Shown here in pieces: positions 8,092 through 16,671 of a stretch of DNA of 64,000 nucleotides. Source of the stretch: Cryobacterium arcticum (GTDB taxonomy: Bacteria > Actinomycetota > Actinomycetes > Actinomycetales > Microbacteriaceae); contig NZ_QHLY01000005.1 of the NCBI RefSeq assembly GCF_003185895.1, positions 62,001 to 126,000 of the forward strand, given 5' to 3'. The notes below the pieces were generated by a model. The model made no database searches and had not been told where the DNA came from. It saw nothing but the letters and a program-made list of their open reading frames with translations. The translations under genes were made by a program, and so were the position numbers. The stretch's first letter is position 1; each line of letters begins with the position of its first letter.

Positions 8092-9429
8092 ATGCAGCTC
8101 TTCCTCGACGAGATCGAACAGGCCACTCCGGCAGGCATCGCGGCCGCGCTCGGCCGCCTGATCAGCTCCGGCCGGCTCGCTCCCGGCGAGCGCCTGCCGA
8201 CCGTGCGGGAGCTGGCCGGCGAGCTCGGCGTGAGTCCGGCCACGGTGAGCCACGCCTGGCAGGCACTCTCGTCTGCTGGGCTGATCGTCTCCCGCGGCCG
8301 CAGCGGCACCTTCGTGCGGCAGCCGGCCACGTCCTGGCTGCCCGCCCGCACCCAGTCGCTGGCCGGGCACGTGAGCGATACCCGGTTGGACCTCTCCCGC
8401 GGCACCCCGGACCCGGCCCTGCTGCCGGCACTCGGACCGGCGCTCTCCCGGGTGTCGCAGCGGGCGATGACGCCCAGCTACCAGGCGGTGCCGGTGATCC
8501 CCGAGCTGCTGACCGTGCTCACCGGCTCTTGGCCGTACCGGTGCGAGTCGATCACCGTGGTGGACGGCGCCCTGGATGCCATCTCCCGCAGCCTCGAGCA
8601 GGTGGCCCGGTTCGGCGATCGGGTCATCGTTGAAGACCCGGGCTTTCCGCCGTTCTTCGACCTGCTCGACCAGATGGGGATCGAACGGCTGCCGGTGGCC
8701 GTGGATGCCGAGGGTATCGTGCCGGGCGCGTTCCAGGCGGCGCTGGCCTCGGGGCCGGCCGCGGTCATCCTGCAGCCGCGCGCGCACAACCCCACCGGGG
8801 CGTCGATGTCGGCCGAGCGGGCGAAGGAGTTGGCCCGCCTGCTGTCCGCGAGCAGCAGAGCGGCGAACACCATCGTGATCGAGGACGACCACTCCGGCGC
8901 GATCAGCACCTCGCCCGATGTGTCGCTGGGCAGCTGGCTACCGGAGCGGGTGCTGCACGTGCGCAGCTACTCCAAGTCGCACGGCCCCGATCTGCGCATC
9001 GCCGCCCTGGGCGGTCCGGCGGCGCTGGTGGACCGCATCGTGGCCCGCCGCATGCTCGGCCCGGGCTGGACCAGCCGGATGCTGCAGACGATCCTGCACG
9101 AACTGCTCACCGACGGTGCCAGCATGGCCCAGGTGAACGAGGCCCGGCACGTGTACTTCGCCCGGCAGAAGGCGCTGGCGGATGCCCTCACCGGGTTCGG
9201 CCTGCCCCTGCCCCGCGCCGACGGCATCAACGCCTGGGTGCCGGTGGCCGACGAACGCGACGCGATCGTGCGGCTCGCGGCATCGGGCATCCGGGTGGCC
9301 GGCGGCAGCCCGTTTCTCGCATCGGAGCGGCCCGAGGCGTTCATTCGCGTGACTGCCGGCGCGCTGCCCGACGATGTGCTGCCCGTCGCCCAGGCGATCG
9401 CCGCCGCGGCCGGGGTGCCCGCCACCTGA
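8092..9429 (+). CDS. MocR/GntR-type regulator with aminotransferase-like domain
   Basis: 445 residues in two parts. The N-terminal winged helix (about 1-75) has GERLPTVRELAGELGVSPAT and the wing RGRSGTFV. The rest is a class I aminotransferase fold with DGALDAISRSLEQ, EDPGFPPFFDLL and the PLP lysine K295 in RSYSKSHGPDLR. MocR proteins sense PLP adducts and switch neighbouring genes. Divergence from a pyrimidine/hydantoin operon whose last gene encodes an aminotransferase suggests it responds to an amino-acid intermediate such as beta-alanine; that ligand is inferred. The ATG lies 7 nt after ggaggt. Confidence 0.9.
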   Translation: MQLFLDEIEQATPAGIAAALGRLISSGRLAPGERLPTVRELAGELGVSPATVSHAWQALSSAGLIVSRGRSGTFVRQPATSWLPARTQSLAGHVSDTRLDLSRGTPDPALLPALGPALSRVSQRAMTPSYQAVPVIPELLTVLTGSWPYRCESITVVDGALDAISRSLEQVARFGDRVIVEDPGFPPFFDLLDQMGIERLPVAVDAEGIVPGAFQAALASGPAAVILQPRAHNPTGASMSAERAKELARLLSASSRAANTIVIEDDHSGAISTSPDVSLGSWLPERVLHVRSYSKSHGPDLRIAALGGPAALVDRIVARRMLGPGWTSRMLQTILHELLTDGASMAQVNEARHVYFARQKALADALTGFGLPLPRADGINAWVPVADERDAIVRLAASGIRVAGGSPFLASERPEAFIRVTAGALPDDVLPVAQAIAAAAGVPAT

Positions 9430-9566
9430 GGGGCCGGCGCGTTTCAAGGGGTCGCGGGCGGCGCGGGCGAGGGGCATGCTGGGCGCAGACAGTGACTCAC
9501 CAGTGCGGTCCGGCGGATGCGACTTGGGGGACGGTCGACGCCGCACGCGACGGGTGCGGAGGAACC

Positions 9567-10868
9567 ATGATCGACGGCTTCGCGGGCACGATTCTCCTGC
9601 CCGGCTCCGACGAATACCTGATGGCGGCCACGGCCTACGGCAAGGTCGGCAGGCCCCGGCTGGCGGCGCGGCCCACCGATGCGGCGGACGTCGCGGCCGG
9701 GATCGCCTACGCCAGAGCCGAGGGCCTTGAGCTGTCGGTGCGCAGCGGCGGGCACAGCCCGCTGAACATCAACGATGGCGGAATGGTGCTCGACCTCTCC
9801 CGCATCCGCGATGTCGAGGTGCTGGGCGGTGACCGGGTGCGACTGGGTAGCGGTGCCACCTGGGGCAGTGTGGCCCAGGAGCTGATCGAGTACGACCTGG
9901 CGGTCTCCAGCGGCGACACCTACACGGTGGGCGTCGGCGGCCTCACCCTGGGTGGCGGCATCGGCTGGCTGGTGCGACAGCATGGGCTGGCGATCGACAG
10001 CCTGCTCGAGGCCGAGGTGGTGCTGACCGACGGGGCCATCGTGACGGCCAGCGACACGAGTGAGCCGGAGCTGTTCTGGGCGTTGCGCGGGGGCGGCGGC
10101 AACTTCGGCGTCGTGACCCGGTTCACCTTCCAGGCGCATCCGCTTCGGGGCGTGGTGTTCGGCAGCATCGACGTGCACCCGGCGGCGCTGGCCGACCTGT
10201 TGTGCGGTTGGCGGGACGTGATGCGGGCCGCGCCGGAGAAGCTCAACTCGACCGTGTACTCGACGCCGGAGTTCGGTCCGGAGATGCCCGCGGAGACGAA
10301 GGTGCTGGTCTGTTACGGCGGCGCAGATGTCGATGAAGCGATGTCGGCCATCCGGCCCCTGTTCGCGCTGCCCGGCGTGACCGGCAACGACGTGGATCGC
10401 AGACTCTTCGTGGAGGTGTTCGACGAGCCGTCGGCGCCGCCCGGGTCGATCCGGATCGTGGACCGTAACGGCTTCGCCCGGGACTTCGACGACCCCCTGA
10501 TCGAGCGGCTCACCACCATGCACGCCGAGCTCAGGTCGGCGGTGCTCATGGTGCGCTACGTGCGCGGGGCGCTGAACCGGGTGAGCGCGGATGCGACGGC
10601 ATTCGCGCACCGGGATGCGGAGGTGTTCGTCTCGTCGGCGGCGTTCCTACCGCCGGATGCCCCGGACTCCGCCGAGCGGCGCATCCTGGACGATTGGTCG
10701 GTCGTGGCCGAGGGGCTGACCGGCACCTACGGCAACTTCAGTCTTAGCGCGTACCCCGATGTGTTCGACTTGATGTACCCGCCGAAAACCGCTGAGCGGC
10801 TGCGGGCCGCGAAACGGCGCTACGACCCGGAGAACGTGCTGGCCCACAACCTCAACATCGTGCCCTGA
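9567..10868 (+). CDS. FAD-binding oxidoreductase, BBE/PCMH type
   Basis: 433 residues. I chose the ATG at 9567 because ggagga stands 4 nt upstream; an in-frame ATG at 9492 would add 25 poorly conserved residues. The PCMH FAD domain holds RSGGHSPLN, whose His is the usual 8-alpha-histidyl FAD site. The second cysteinyl attachment of berberine-bridge enzymes appears missing: the matching stretch reads SSGDTYTVGVGG with Thr in the Cys place. A C-terminal BBE segment (YPPKTAERLRAAKRRYDPEN) supports the family. The substrate is unknown. The gene is alone, with a possible hairpin terminator after it. Confidence 0.88.
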   Translation: MIDGFAGTILLPGSDEYLMAATAYGKVGRPRLAARPTDAADVAAGIAYARAEGLELSVRSGGHSPLNINDGGMVLDLSRIRDVEVLGGDRVRLGSGATWGSVAQELIEYDLAVSSGDTYTVGVGGLTLGGGIGWLVRQHGLAIDSLLEAEVVLTDGAIVTASDTSEPELFWALRGGGGNFGVVTRFTFQAHPLRGVVFGSIDVHPAALADLLCGWRDVMRAAPEKLNSTVYSTPEFGPEMPAETKVLVCYGGADVDEAMSAIRPLFALPGVTGNDVDRRLFVEVFDEPSAPPGSIRIVDRNGFARDFDDPLIERLTTMHAELRSAVLMVRYVRGALNRVSADATAFAHRDAEVFVSSAAFLPPDAPDSAERRILDDWSVVAEGLTGTYGNFSLSAYPDVFDLMYPPKTAERLRAAKRRYDPENVLAHNLNIVP

Positions 10869-11275
10869 GTCGGGCTGCGCAGCCACGCAGAGGTACGCGG
10901 GGCAGGCGCCGGTTCGCGGGTGGCGCGCCACGGGCGCAGCGGCGCGTTGCCCGCGAATCGGGCTCCGCGCCGTTCCGGAGCGTGGGGATGCGCGTGCCGC
11001 GACCGGGCGTGCCGGGCTGGGGGCGCATCCGCTCGAAACGGGATGGGTTTAGGCTGGATGTGACCCCCGGTTTGATCTGACCGGTTGCGCTGGCCCGGAT
11101 TTGGGCGGCAGGTCGGGGCTTTGCCCTCGTTTACTCCCCACCTCGTTTGAGCCACCGTTGGCCGCCGGCGCCTCTGCGCTGCGGTCGCCGCCCGGCCCGG
11201 GAGAGTGCCGCCGTGACTCTGCGGTCGCCTCCTGCCCGCCAGCGGATGCGCGGCTCCCCGCCCCAGATTGGCCCC
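10869..11275. other. 407-nt gap without a gene; hairpin and short direct repeat
   Basis: No supported coding sequence. It holds a candidate terminator hairpin near its start (10911-10959) and an 11-bp direct repeat ctgcggtcgcc at 11179-11189 and 11219-11229 (40-bp period). The promoter of the F420-0 transporter operon must lie here, but no convincing -35/-10 pair or riboswitch core was found. Confidence 0.5.
10911..10959 (+). terminator. Candidate hairpin terminator after FAD oxidoreductase
   Basis: Arms ggttcgcggg (10911-10920) and cccgcgaatc (10950-10959) pair over 10 bp with one G-T wobble. The loop holds the palindrome tggcgcgcca. No U-tract. It lies 42 nt after the stop codon. Confidence 0.35.
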
Positions 11276-12271
11276 ATGAAGATTCGCTATCCCGCCATCG
11301 TCACCGCCGCAACGGCCGCGCTGCTCCTCACCGGTTGCGCGAGCGGTTCGCCCGCCGCCGCGCCCGCCCCGACAGCCTCGGCCGGCGGCGCCGGCGCGTA
11401 CCCGGTGACCGTGCAGAACTGCGACACCTCGGTGACCCTCGAGGCTGCACCGGAACGGATCGTCACGATCAAGTCGACCACCACCGAGCTGTTGCTCGCG
11501 CTCGGCCTGGCCGACCGGATCGTGGGGTCAGCGTTCCTCGACGGCCCGCTGCCTGCATCCCTGGAGAAGGCCGGCGCCGACCTCAACGTGATCAGCGACT
11601 TCGTGCCCGGCCACGAAGCCGTGCTCGCGCTCACCCCCGACTTCGTCTACGGGGGCTGGGAGTCCAACTTCTCCGCCGACGGGGTGGGCGAGCGCACCGC
11701 GCTGGCCGGCCTGGGCATCGGCAGCTACGTCTCCCCCGCCGCCTGTAAGGGTGAGGCCATGCCGGACCCGCTCACCTTCGACACCGTCTTCGCCGAGATC
11801 GACGAGGCCGGCGCGCTGTTTGGGGTGCCGGATGCCGCCGCGGAGCTCGTCGCCGAACAGGAGGCAGAGCTGGCCGCGCTCACGCCCGCCGCCGGTGACA
11901 CCACGGCGCTGTGGTACTCCAGCGGAACCGACACCCCTTACGTGGGCGCCGGCATCGGGTCGCCGCAGATGATCATGGACGCCGCCGGGCTCACCAACAT
12001 CTTCGCCGACGTGCAGGACACCTGGACCTCGGCCGGCTGGGAGTCGGTGGTCGCCGCCAACCCGAGCGTGATCGTGCTCGTCGACGCGACCTGGAACACG
12101 GCGGACTCGAAAATCGCCAACCTCAAGGCCAATCCGGCCACTGCGGGGCTCGACGCGGTGCTGAACGACCGCTACATCGTGGTGCCGTTCGCCGCCACCG
12201 AGGCCGGTATCCGCAACGTCGAGGCCGCGGGGTCGATCATCGACCAGCTTTCTGAGCTCAACTCCAAGTAG
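11276..12271 (+). CDS. Putative F420-0 ABC transporter, substrate-binding lipoprotein
   Basis: 331 residues. The signal peptide MKIRYPAIVTAATAALLL leads to the lipobox LTGC. The mature protein is a periplasmic-binding-protein-2/BtuF-like fold of the class that binds corrinoids, haem or siderophores: PERIVTIKSTTTELLLALG and VVAANPSVIVLVDA. It is followed by a FecCD-type permease, an ATPase and cofD in one strand-consistent run, the arrangement described for the putative F420-0 transporter (TIGR03868/03869/03873 set). Ligand assignment rests on that context and is not biochemical. Cobalamin or siderophore uptake are alternatives. No clear ribosome site precedes the ATG; upstream in-frame codons exist but the signal peptide fixes this start. 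Confidence 0.8.
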   Translation: MKIRYPAIVTAATAALLLTGCASGSPAAAPAPTASAGGAGAYPVTVQNCDTSVTLEAAPERIVTIKSTTTELLLALGLADRIVGSAFLDGPLPASLEKAGADLNVISDFVPGHEAVLALTPDFVYGGWESNFSADGVGERTALAGLGIGSYVSPAACKGEAMPDPLTFDTVFAEIDEAGALFGVPDAAAELVAEQEAELAALTPAAGDTTALWYSSGTDTPYVGAGIGSPQMIMDAAGLTNIFADVQDTWTSAGWESVVAANPSVIVLVDATWNTADSKIANLKANPATAGLDAVLNDRYIVVPFAATEAGIRNVEAAGSIIDQLSELNSK

Positions 12272-12323
12272 GCCACATACCCGGCCGGGCATATAGTCGG
12301 GCCGTTCACACGAAGGACCAGTC

Positions 12324-13409
12324 ATGACCGGCAGCACGAGGATGCAGGACCCCCGCATCACCGTGCCCCGGCCCGCCCCGGCCACACTGCGCCGGCCGGG
12401 CAGGTACCTGATCTGGCTGGTCACTGCGGTGATCGCGCTGCTGCTCGGCTGCGCGGTGGCCGTGACGATCGGCCCGGCCGACGTGAGCCTGGCCCAGGTG
12501 CTGGGCAGCGTCGGCACGCACCTCGGCCTGCCGATCGGTTCGCCGGTGCCGCCGCTGACGGATGCCATCGTCTGGCAGCTGCGGATGCCGCGCGTGCTCA
12601 CCGCGGCCATGGTGGGCGCCGGCCTCGCGCTCAGCGGTGCGGTGATGCAGAGCGTCACCCGCAACCCGCTCGCCGACCCCTACCTGCTCGGGCTCTCCTC
12701 CGGAGCCTCGCTCGGCGCGGTCTGCGTGGTCATCCTCGGGGTGGGCTTCGCCCTGCCGGCCGCCGCGTTCGCCGGTGCCCTGATCGCCCTGTTCGCCACC
12801 CTCAACATCGCCAGGGTCGGCGGCAGCATCACTCCGGGCCGGGCCGTGCTGGCCGGCCTTGCGATCGCCCAGCTGGGCTCGGCGGGCACCTCGTTCATCA
12901 TCTTCTGGGCGGCCAAGGGCGACTCCTATCGCGAAATCCTCAACTGGCTGCTCGGCTCCCTGGCCGGCAGCTCGTGGAGCAGCGTGCTCATCTCGTCGGT
13001 CGCCCTGGTCGTGGTGGGCACGGGCATCCTGCTCGCGGCCAGCCGGCTGGATGCGTTCGCCTTCGGCGACAACAGCGCCGCCTCGCTCGGCCTCAACGTG
13101 AATGCCACCCGGTGGGGATTCCTCGTTGCCGTCGCGCTGCTCACCGGCGCGATGGTGGCAGTGAGCGGGGCGATCGGCTTCGTCGGGCTGATCTTGCCGC
13201 ACCTGGTGCGCGGGCTCAGCGGACCCGGGCACCGGCGGCTGCTGCCCCTGGTGGCCGTGGTCGGGGCGCTGTTCCTGGTGATCGCCGACACCCTCGCCCG
13301 CACCGTCTTCGACCCGCGGGAACTGCCGGTGGGCATTATCACGGCGTTCATCGGGGTGCCCGTGTTCATTCTGCTGATCAAGCGCAAGCGAAGCGCGGCC
13401 TGGGCATGA
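12324..13409 (+). CDS. Putative F420-0 ABC transporter permease (FecCD family)
   Basis: 361 residues with about ten membrane segments, as in BtuC/FecCD. Family hallmarks are the segment with LRMPRVLTAAMVGAGLALSG, then MQSVTRNPLADPYLLGLSSG, and near the end GFVGLILPHLVRGLSGPGH and ADTLARTVFDPRELPVGI. It would form the channel for the ligand of the adjacent binding protein. A 52-nt gap separates it from that gene, and gaagga precedes the ATG. Its stop overlaps the ATPase start (ATGA, 13406-13409). Confidence 0.88.
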   Translation: MTGSTRMQDPRITVPRPAPATLRRPGRYLIWLVTAVIALLLGCAVAVTIGPADVSLAQVLGSVGTHLGLPIGSPVPPLTDAIVWQLRMPRVLTAAMVGAGLALSGAVMQSVTRNPLADPYLLGLSSGASLGAVCVVILGVGFALPAAAFAGALIALFATLNIARVGGSITPGRAVLAGLAIAQLGSAGTSFIIFWAAKGDSYREILNWLLGSLAGSSWSSVLISSVALVVVGTGILLAASRLDAFAFGDNSAASLGLNVNATRWGFLVAVALLTGAMVAVSGAIGFVGLILPHLVRGLSGPGHRRLLPLVAVVGALFLVIADTLARTVFDPRELPVGIITAFIGVPVFILLIKRKRSAAWA

Positions 13410-14560
13410 GCGCCGAGCGCGAGACAGCCCGAAGGGCCAAGGGTTCACGAGAGGACAGTTCAGGCCAGTCCCAGGACACCACACTGACCCCAACTGCCCT
13501 CTCGCCAAACTCCACCACGCGAGAGGACAGTTCAGGCCAGTCCCGACGCGGCTCACTGGCCCCAACTGTCATCTCGGCGGCTGCGGGCGACGCGGGCGCG
13601 GCGGGGGTCGTGCTCGACGGGGTCTCACTCAGCATCGAGGGCACCCGCATCCTGCAGGACATCTCGGCAACCCTGCCGGCCGGCTCCGTCACCGGGCTGC
13701 TCGGACCCAACGGCGCGGGCAAGTCCTCGCTGCTGCGCATCATCGCCGGCATCGACCGGGCGGATGCCGGCACCGTCACCCTCGATGGCGTCGTGGTGGG
13801 GCAGCTGCGCCGGCGGGAGGCCGCCCAGCGCATCGCCCTGCTCGAGCAGAATGTGGCCCCCAGCGTTGACCTGTCGGTGCGCGAGGTCGTGCTGCTCGGC
13901 CGCATCCCACACCGCAGCCGGCTGCTCGGCAGCTTCGGCGGCGACGACGACCTCGACGTGGTCACCGCGGCCCTGGCCATGGTGGGTGCCGCCGACCTGC
14001 TCGATCGGCGCTGGCACACCCTCAGCGGCGGCCAGCAGCAACGCGTGCAGATCGCCCGGGCGCTCGCCCAGCGACCCAGCCTGCTGCTGCTCGACGAACC
14101 CACCAACCACCTCGACGTGAGCGCGCAGCTCTCGCTGTTGCACCAGGTGCGCGGGCTCGGGCTCACCTCGGTGCTCGCCCTGCACGACCTCAACCTCGCC
14201 GCCGCCTACTGCGACCGCATCGTGCTGTTGCAGGGCGGCCGGCTGGCCGCGTTCGGCACGCCGGCCGAGGTGCTGCGGCCCGACGTCATCCGGCAGGTCT
14301 ACGGCGTGGACTGCGACATCGTGCCGCATCCGCGCACTGGGCGCCCGGTGATCGTGTTCTCCGGCCCCGACGACCCGATGCCCGCACCTGCCGACCCGCG
14401 AGTTGCCACTTCCGGCCCCCTGGCTGCGCCACATAGGGCACCGACTGGCAACTCGCTAGTAGCTGACTCGCGAGTTGCCAGTTCCGGCCCCGTCGCGGCT
14501 CCGTACGGGGCACCAACTGGCAACTCACCGGCATCCGACCCGAACGAAGGAATCTCATGA
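13406..14560 (+). CDS. Putative F420-0 ABC transporter ATPase with repeat-derived ends
   Basis: 384 residues. The ATPase core runs from about residue 68 (GVVLDGVSLSIEG) to about 320, with Walker A GPNGAGKSSLL, signature LSGGQQQRVQIARAL, Walker B LLLLDEPTNHLD and H-loop LALHDLN. The first roughly 60 residues (EDSSGQSQ... EDSSGQSRR) are encoded by two 55-bp inverted-repeat units. The last roughly 55 residues (VATSGPLAAPHRAPTGNS, VASSGPVAAPYGAPTGNS) are encoded by two copies of a second repeat. The 4-nt overlaps with the permease and with cofD fix both ends of the frame. A GTG near 13609 could start a core-only form. The ends are probably low-function tails. Confidence 0.85.
   Translation: MSAERETARRAKGSREDSSGQSQDTTLTPTALSPNSTTREDSSGQSRRGSLAPTVISAAAGDAGAAGVVLDGVSLSIEGTRILQDISATLPAGSVTGLLGPNGAGKSSLLRIIAGIDRADAGTVTLDGVVVGQLRRREAAQRIALLEQNVAPSVDLSVREVVLLGRIPHRSRLLGSFGGDDDLDVVTAALAMVGAADLLDRRWHTLSGGQQQRVQIARALAQRPSLLLLDEPTNHLDVSAQLSLLHQVRGLGLTSVLALHDLNLAAAYCDRIVLLQGGRLAAFGTPAEVLRPDVIRQVYGVDCDIVPHPRTGRPVIVFSGPDDPMPAPADPRVATSGPLAAPHRAPTGNSLVADSRVASSGPVAAPYGAPTGNSPASDPNEGIS
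13449..13575 (+). repeat. Two 55-bp inverted-repeat units inside the ATPase gene (5' end)
   Basis: Units at 13449-13503 and 13521-13575, 72-bp period. Each begins gagaggacagttcaggccag and ends with a near-complement (aactgccctctc, aactgtcatctc), so each folds into a stem of about 12 bp with one mismatch. A degenerate relative lies at about 38418-38475. Confidence 0.8.
14398..14528 (+). repeat. Two inverted-repeat units inside the ATPase gene (3' end)
   Basis: Units at 14398-14456 and 14470-14528. Each opens with gcgagttgcca and closes with its complement tggcaactcgc (imperfect in the second), with ttccggcccc and ggcacc(g/a)actgg inside. They translate in frame as repeated TSGPLAAP/SSGPVAAP segments. 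The gcgagttgcc core resembles the repeat at 40376. Confidence 0.82.
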
Positions 14561-16011
14561 CCCGTGTCACAGTGCTCGCCGGCGGCGTGGGCGGGGCCCG
14601 GTTCACCCGCGGGCTGCTGCACCACCTGAACACGGATGCGCGCCTGCCGGGCGCACCGGACGTCACCGTGATCGTGAACACCGGCGACGACATGTGGCTC
14701 GATGGGCTGCGCATCTGCCCCGACCTCGACACCGTGATGTACACGCTGGGCGGCGGAATCAGCGAGGAACAGGGCTGGGGTCGCACCGACGAGTCCCGGC
14801 GCACCTCTGCGGAGATCGCCGCGTACGGCCGCGGCTGGTCATGGTTCACCCTGGGCGACCTCGACCTGGCCACCCACATCGTGCGCACCGACCTGCTGCG
14901 AAGCGGCGAGACCCTCAGCGCGGCCACCGAGTTCCTCAGCCGCCGCTGGCAACCCGGTGCGACGCTACTGCCGATGAGCGACCAGTTCGTGGAGACGAAC
15001 GTGCGCCTGGCCGCCGACGCCGACGAACACACAGCCGGCGACCTGATCCATTTCGAGGAGTGGTGGGTGCGCTACCGAGCCTCGGTGCCGGCCGCCGAGT
15101 TCGTGCAGGTGGGGTTGGCCGACGCGGTCGCCGCTCCCGGGGTGATCGACGCCATCCTGAACGCCGACCTGGTGATCCTGCCGCCGTCGAACCCCGTGGT
15201 CTCGGTGGGCACCATCCTGGCGATCCCGGGCATCCGTGAGGCACTGCGCACCACCACGGCCCGGGTGATCGGCGTCTCGCCGATCATCGCCGGCGCCGCC
15301 GTGCGCGGAATGGCCGACGCCTGCCTGGCCACGATCGGCGTGGAGACCTCGGCGCTGGCCGTCGGCCTGCACTACGGTTCCCGCCGTGACGGCGGGCTGC
15401 TCGACGGCTGGCTGGTCGACGAGACGGATGCGCAGGCCGTGCCCAAGCTGGAGGCCGCCGGCATCCGCGCCCGCGCCGTGCCGCTCTGGATGTCCGACGT
15501 GCCCGCCACCGCACGCATCTTCGCCGAGGCGGTGTGCGTGGCCGCGCTGCCCCCGATCGAGCTGCTGCAGGCCGCGGAGCCCGAGGAAGAACCGGCCGAA
15601 CTGCCGATCGCTGAATTCGCGTTCCCCGGCCAGCTCCGCGACAAGCTGGTGGGCGCGATCCTGGCCGGTACGAAAACCTCGACCACCTCCACCCTGGTGG
15701 AGTACTCGGTCGAAGACGAGCCGCTGCCGGCGGTGGGCAGCCGTCAGATCGTGATCGATTCGCTGGAGCGCCCGGTGGCGATCATCGAGACCACCGGCGT
15801 GCGAGTGGTTCGCCTGGCCGACGTCGACCTCGACCATGCCCGCGACGAGGGCGAGGGCTACACCTCCGTGGCCGAATGGCGGGCCGGCCACGAAGCGTTC
15901 TGGCACAGCGACGACATGCGCGCCTACATCGGCAACTCCGATTTCACCGTGACCGATGACACCCCGGTGGTTCTCGAACGGATGCGCGTGGTCGCGCTGC
16001 TGCACCCCTGA
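14557..16011 (+). CDS. cofD: 2-phospho-L-lactate transferase CofD fused to an ASCH domain
   Basis: 484 residues. Positions 1 to about 332 are CofD/FbiA: LAGGVGGARFTRGL at 7-20, NTGDDMWLDGLRICPDLDTV at 41-60, and GVSPIIAG near 240. CofD transfers the lactyl or PEP-derived phospho moiety to Fo, making F420-0 or dehydro-F420-0. A Glu/Pro-rich linker (about 338-352) leads to a C-terminal ASCH-type domain (about 354-484). There GTKTST (371-376) places Lys373 and Thr376 where ASCH amidohydrolases keep their catalytic pair, with EGEGYTSVAEWRAGHEAFW (431-449) conserved in that group. Normal CofD is about 310-330 residues, so this is a fusion. The ATG overlaps the ATPase stop and has gaagga before it. 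Confidence 0.93.
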   Translation: MTRVTVLAGGVGGARFTRGLLHHLNTDARLPGAPDVTVIVNTGDDMWLDGLRICPDLDTVMYTLGGGISEEQGWGRTDESRRTSAEIAAYGRGWSWFTLGDLDLATHIVRTDLLRSGETLSAATEFLSRRWQPGATLLPMSDQFVETNVRLAADADEHTAGDLIHFEEWWVRYRASVPAAEFVQVGLADAVAAPGVIDAILNADLVILPPSNPVVSVGTILAIPGIREALRTTTARVIGVSPIIAGAAVRGMADACLATIGVETSALAVGLHYGSRRDGGLLDGWLVDETDAQAVPKLEAAGIRARAVPLWMSDVPATARIFAEAVCVAALPPIELLQAAEPEEEPAELPIAEFAFPGQLRDKLVGAILAGTKTSTTSTLVEYSVEDEPLPAVGSRQIVIDSLERPVAIIETTGVRVVRLADVDLDHARDEGEGYTSVAEWRAGHEAFWHSDDMRAYIGNSDFTVTDDTPVVLERMRVVALLHP

Positions 16012-16103
16012 CGCAGACGATGCGCCTGCCGAGTCCAGCGGGATGGTGCAGACCGGCCTACTATCGCCGGCAAGCATCCCGTTGACCGGAAGGTAGTACC
16101 GCC

Positions 16104-16574
16104 ATGGACACAGCGACAGTGGTCTGGATCATCGTGGGCGTTGTCGTCGTACTCGCAATCATCGGCGTGATCGTCTACGTCGCCGGCCGGGAACGCCGCG
16201 AGAAGAAACGCCGCGACGATCAGCAGCGGGCGCAGGAGCTGCGCCGTGACGCCGAAGCCCGCGCGCTCGACGCCCGGGAGAACGAGGCCGAGGCCACCCG
16301 GGCGCAGGCGGATGCGCAGCAGGCCCAGGTGGATGCCGACCGGCTGCGGCAGGAAGCCGACCAGCGCCAATCCCAGGCGCAGGAGCTGCGCGCCTCCTCC
16401 GCTGAGCAAAGCCGTCAGGCCGACGTGCTCGATCCCACCGTGGACACCCGGCGCGGCCGGCACGGCGGCGGCACGGCCGCCCCGCGCTCCGCTGCGAGCT
16501 CTGGCGGCGCCCACGCTGCCGACGCGCGCACCACCGACCAGGACCCGCGGCGCGGCAACGACGACCGCGCCTGA
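16104..16574 (+). CDS. Membrane-anchored coiled-coil protein, unknown function
   Basis: 156 residues. Residues 6-27 form one strongly hydrophobic segment (VVWIIVGVVVVLAIIGVIVY), followed by a basic patch RERREKKRR. A long alternating Ala/Glu/Gln/Arg region (about 35-110) is a predicted coiled coil. The tail is rich in Gly, Ala, Arg and Asp and probably disordered. No enzymatic motif is seen. A ribosome site (ggaaggtag) supports the start. Small proteins of this design are common in Microbacteriaceae and often annotated hypothetical; I do not assign a role. Confidence 0.75.
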   Translation: MDTATVVWIIVGVVVVLAIIGVIVYVAGRERREKKRRDDQQRAQELRRDAEARALDARENEAEATRAQADAQQAQVDADRLRQEADQRQSQAQELRASSAEQSRQADVLDPTVDTRRGRHGGGTAAPRSAASSGGAHAADARTTDQDPRRGNDDRA

Positions 16575-16671
16575 CCGCGCCGTGCACCGGCGGTGCGCGA
16601 GTCCCAGTGCTGCTCAGTCTCAGTACAGTGAGGGACACATCCGTCCCACAGTGAAGTGAGCAGACAGCGAA

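Noticed and set aside
11041..11275. Possible cobalamin-type riboswitch before the BtuF-like binding protein
   Set aside because: The family could use corrinoids, but the conserved gccactg-like core and paired elements are not visible here.
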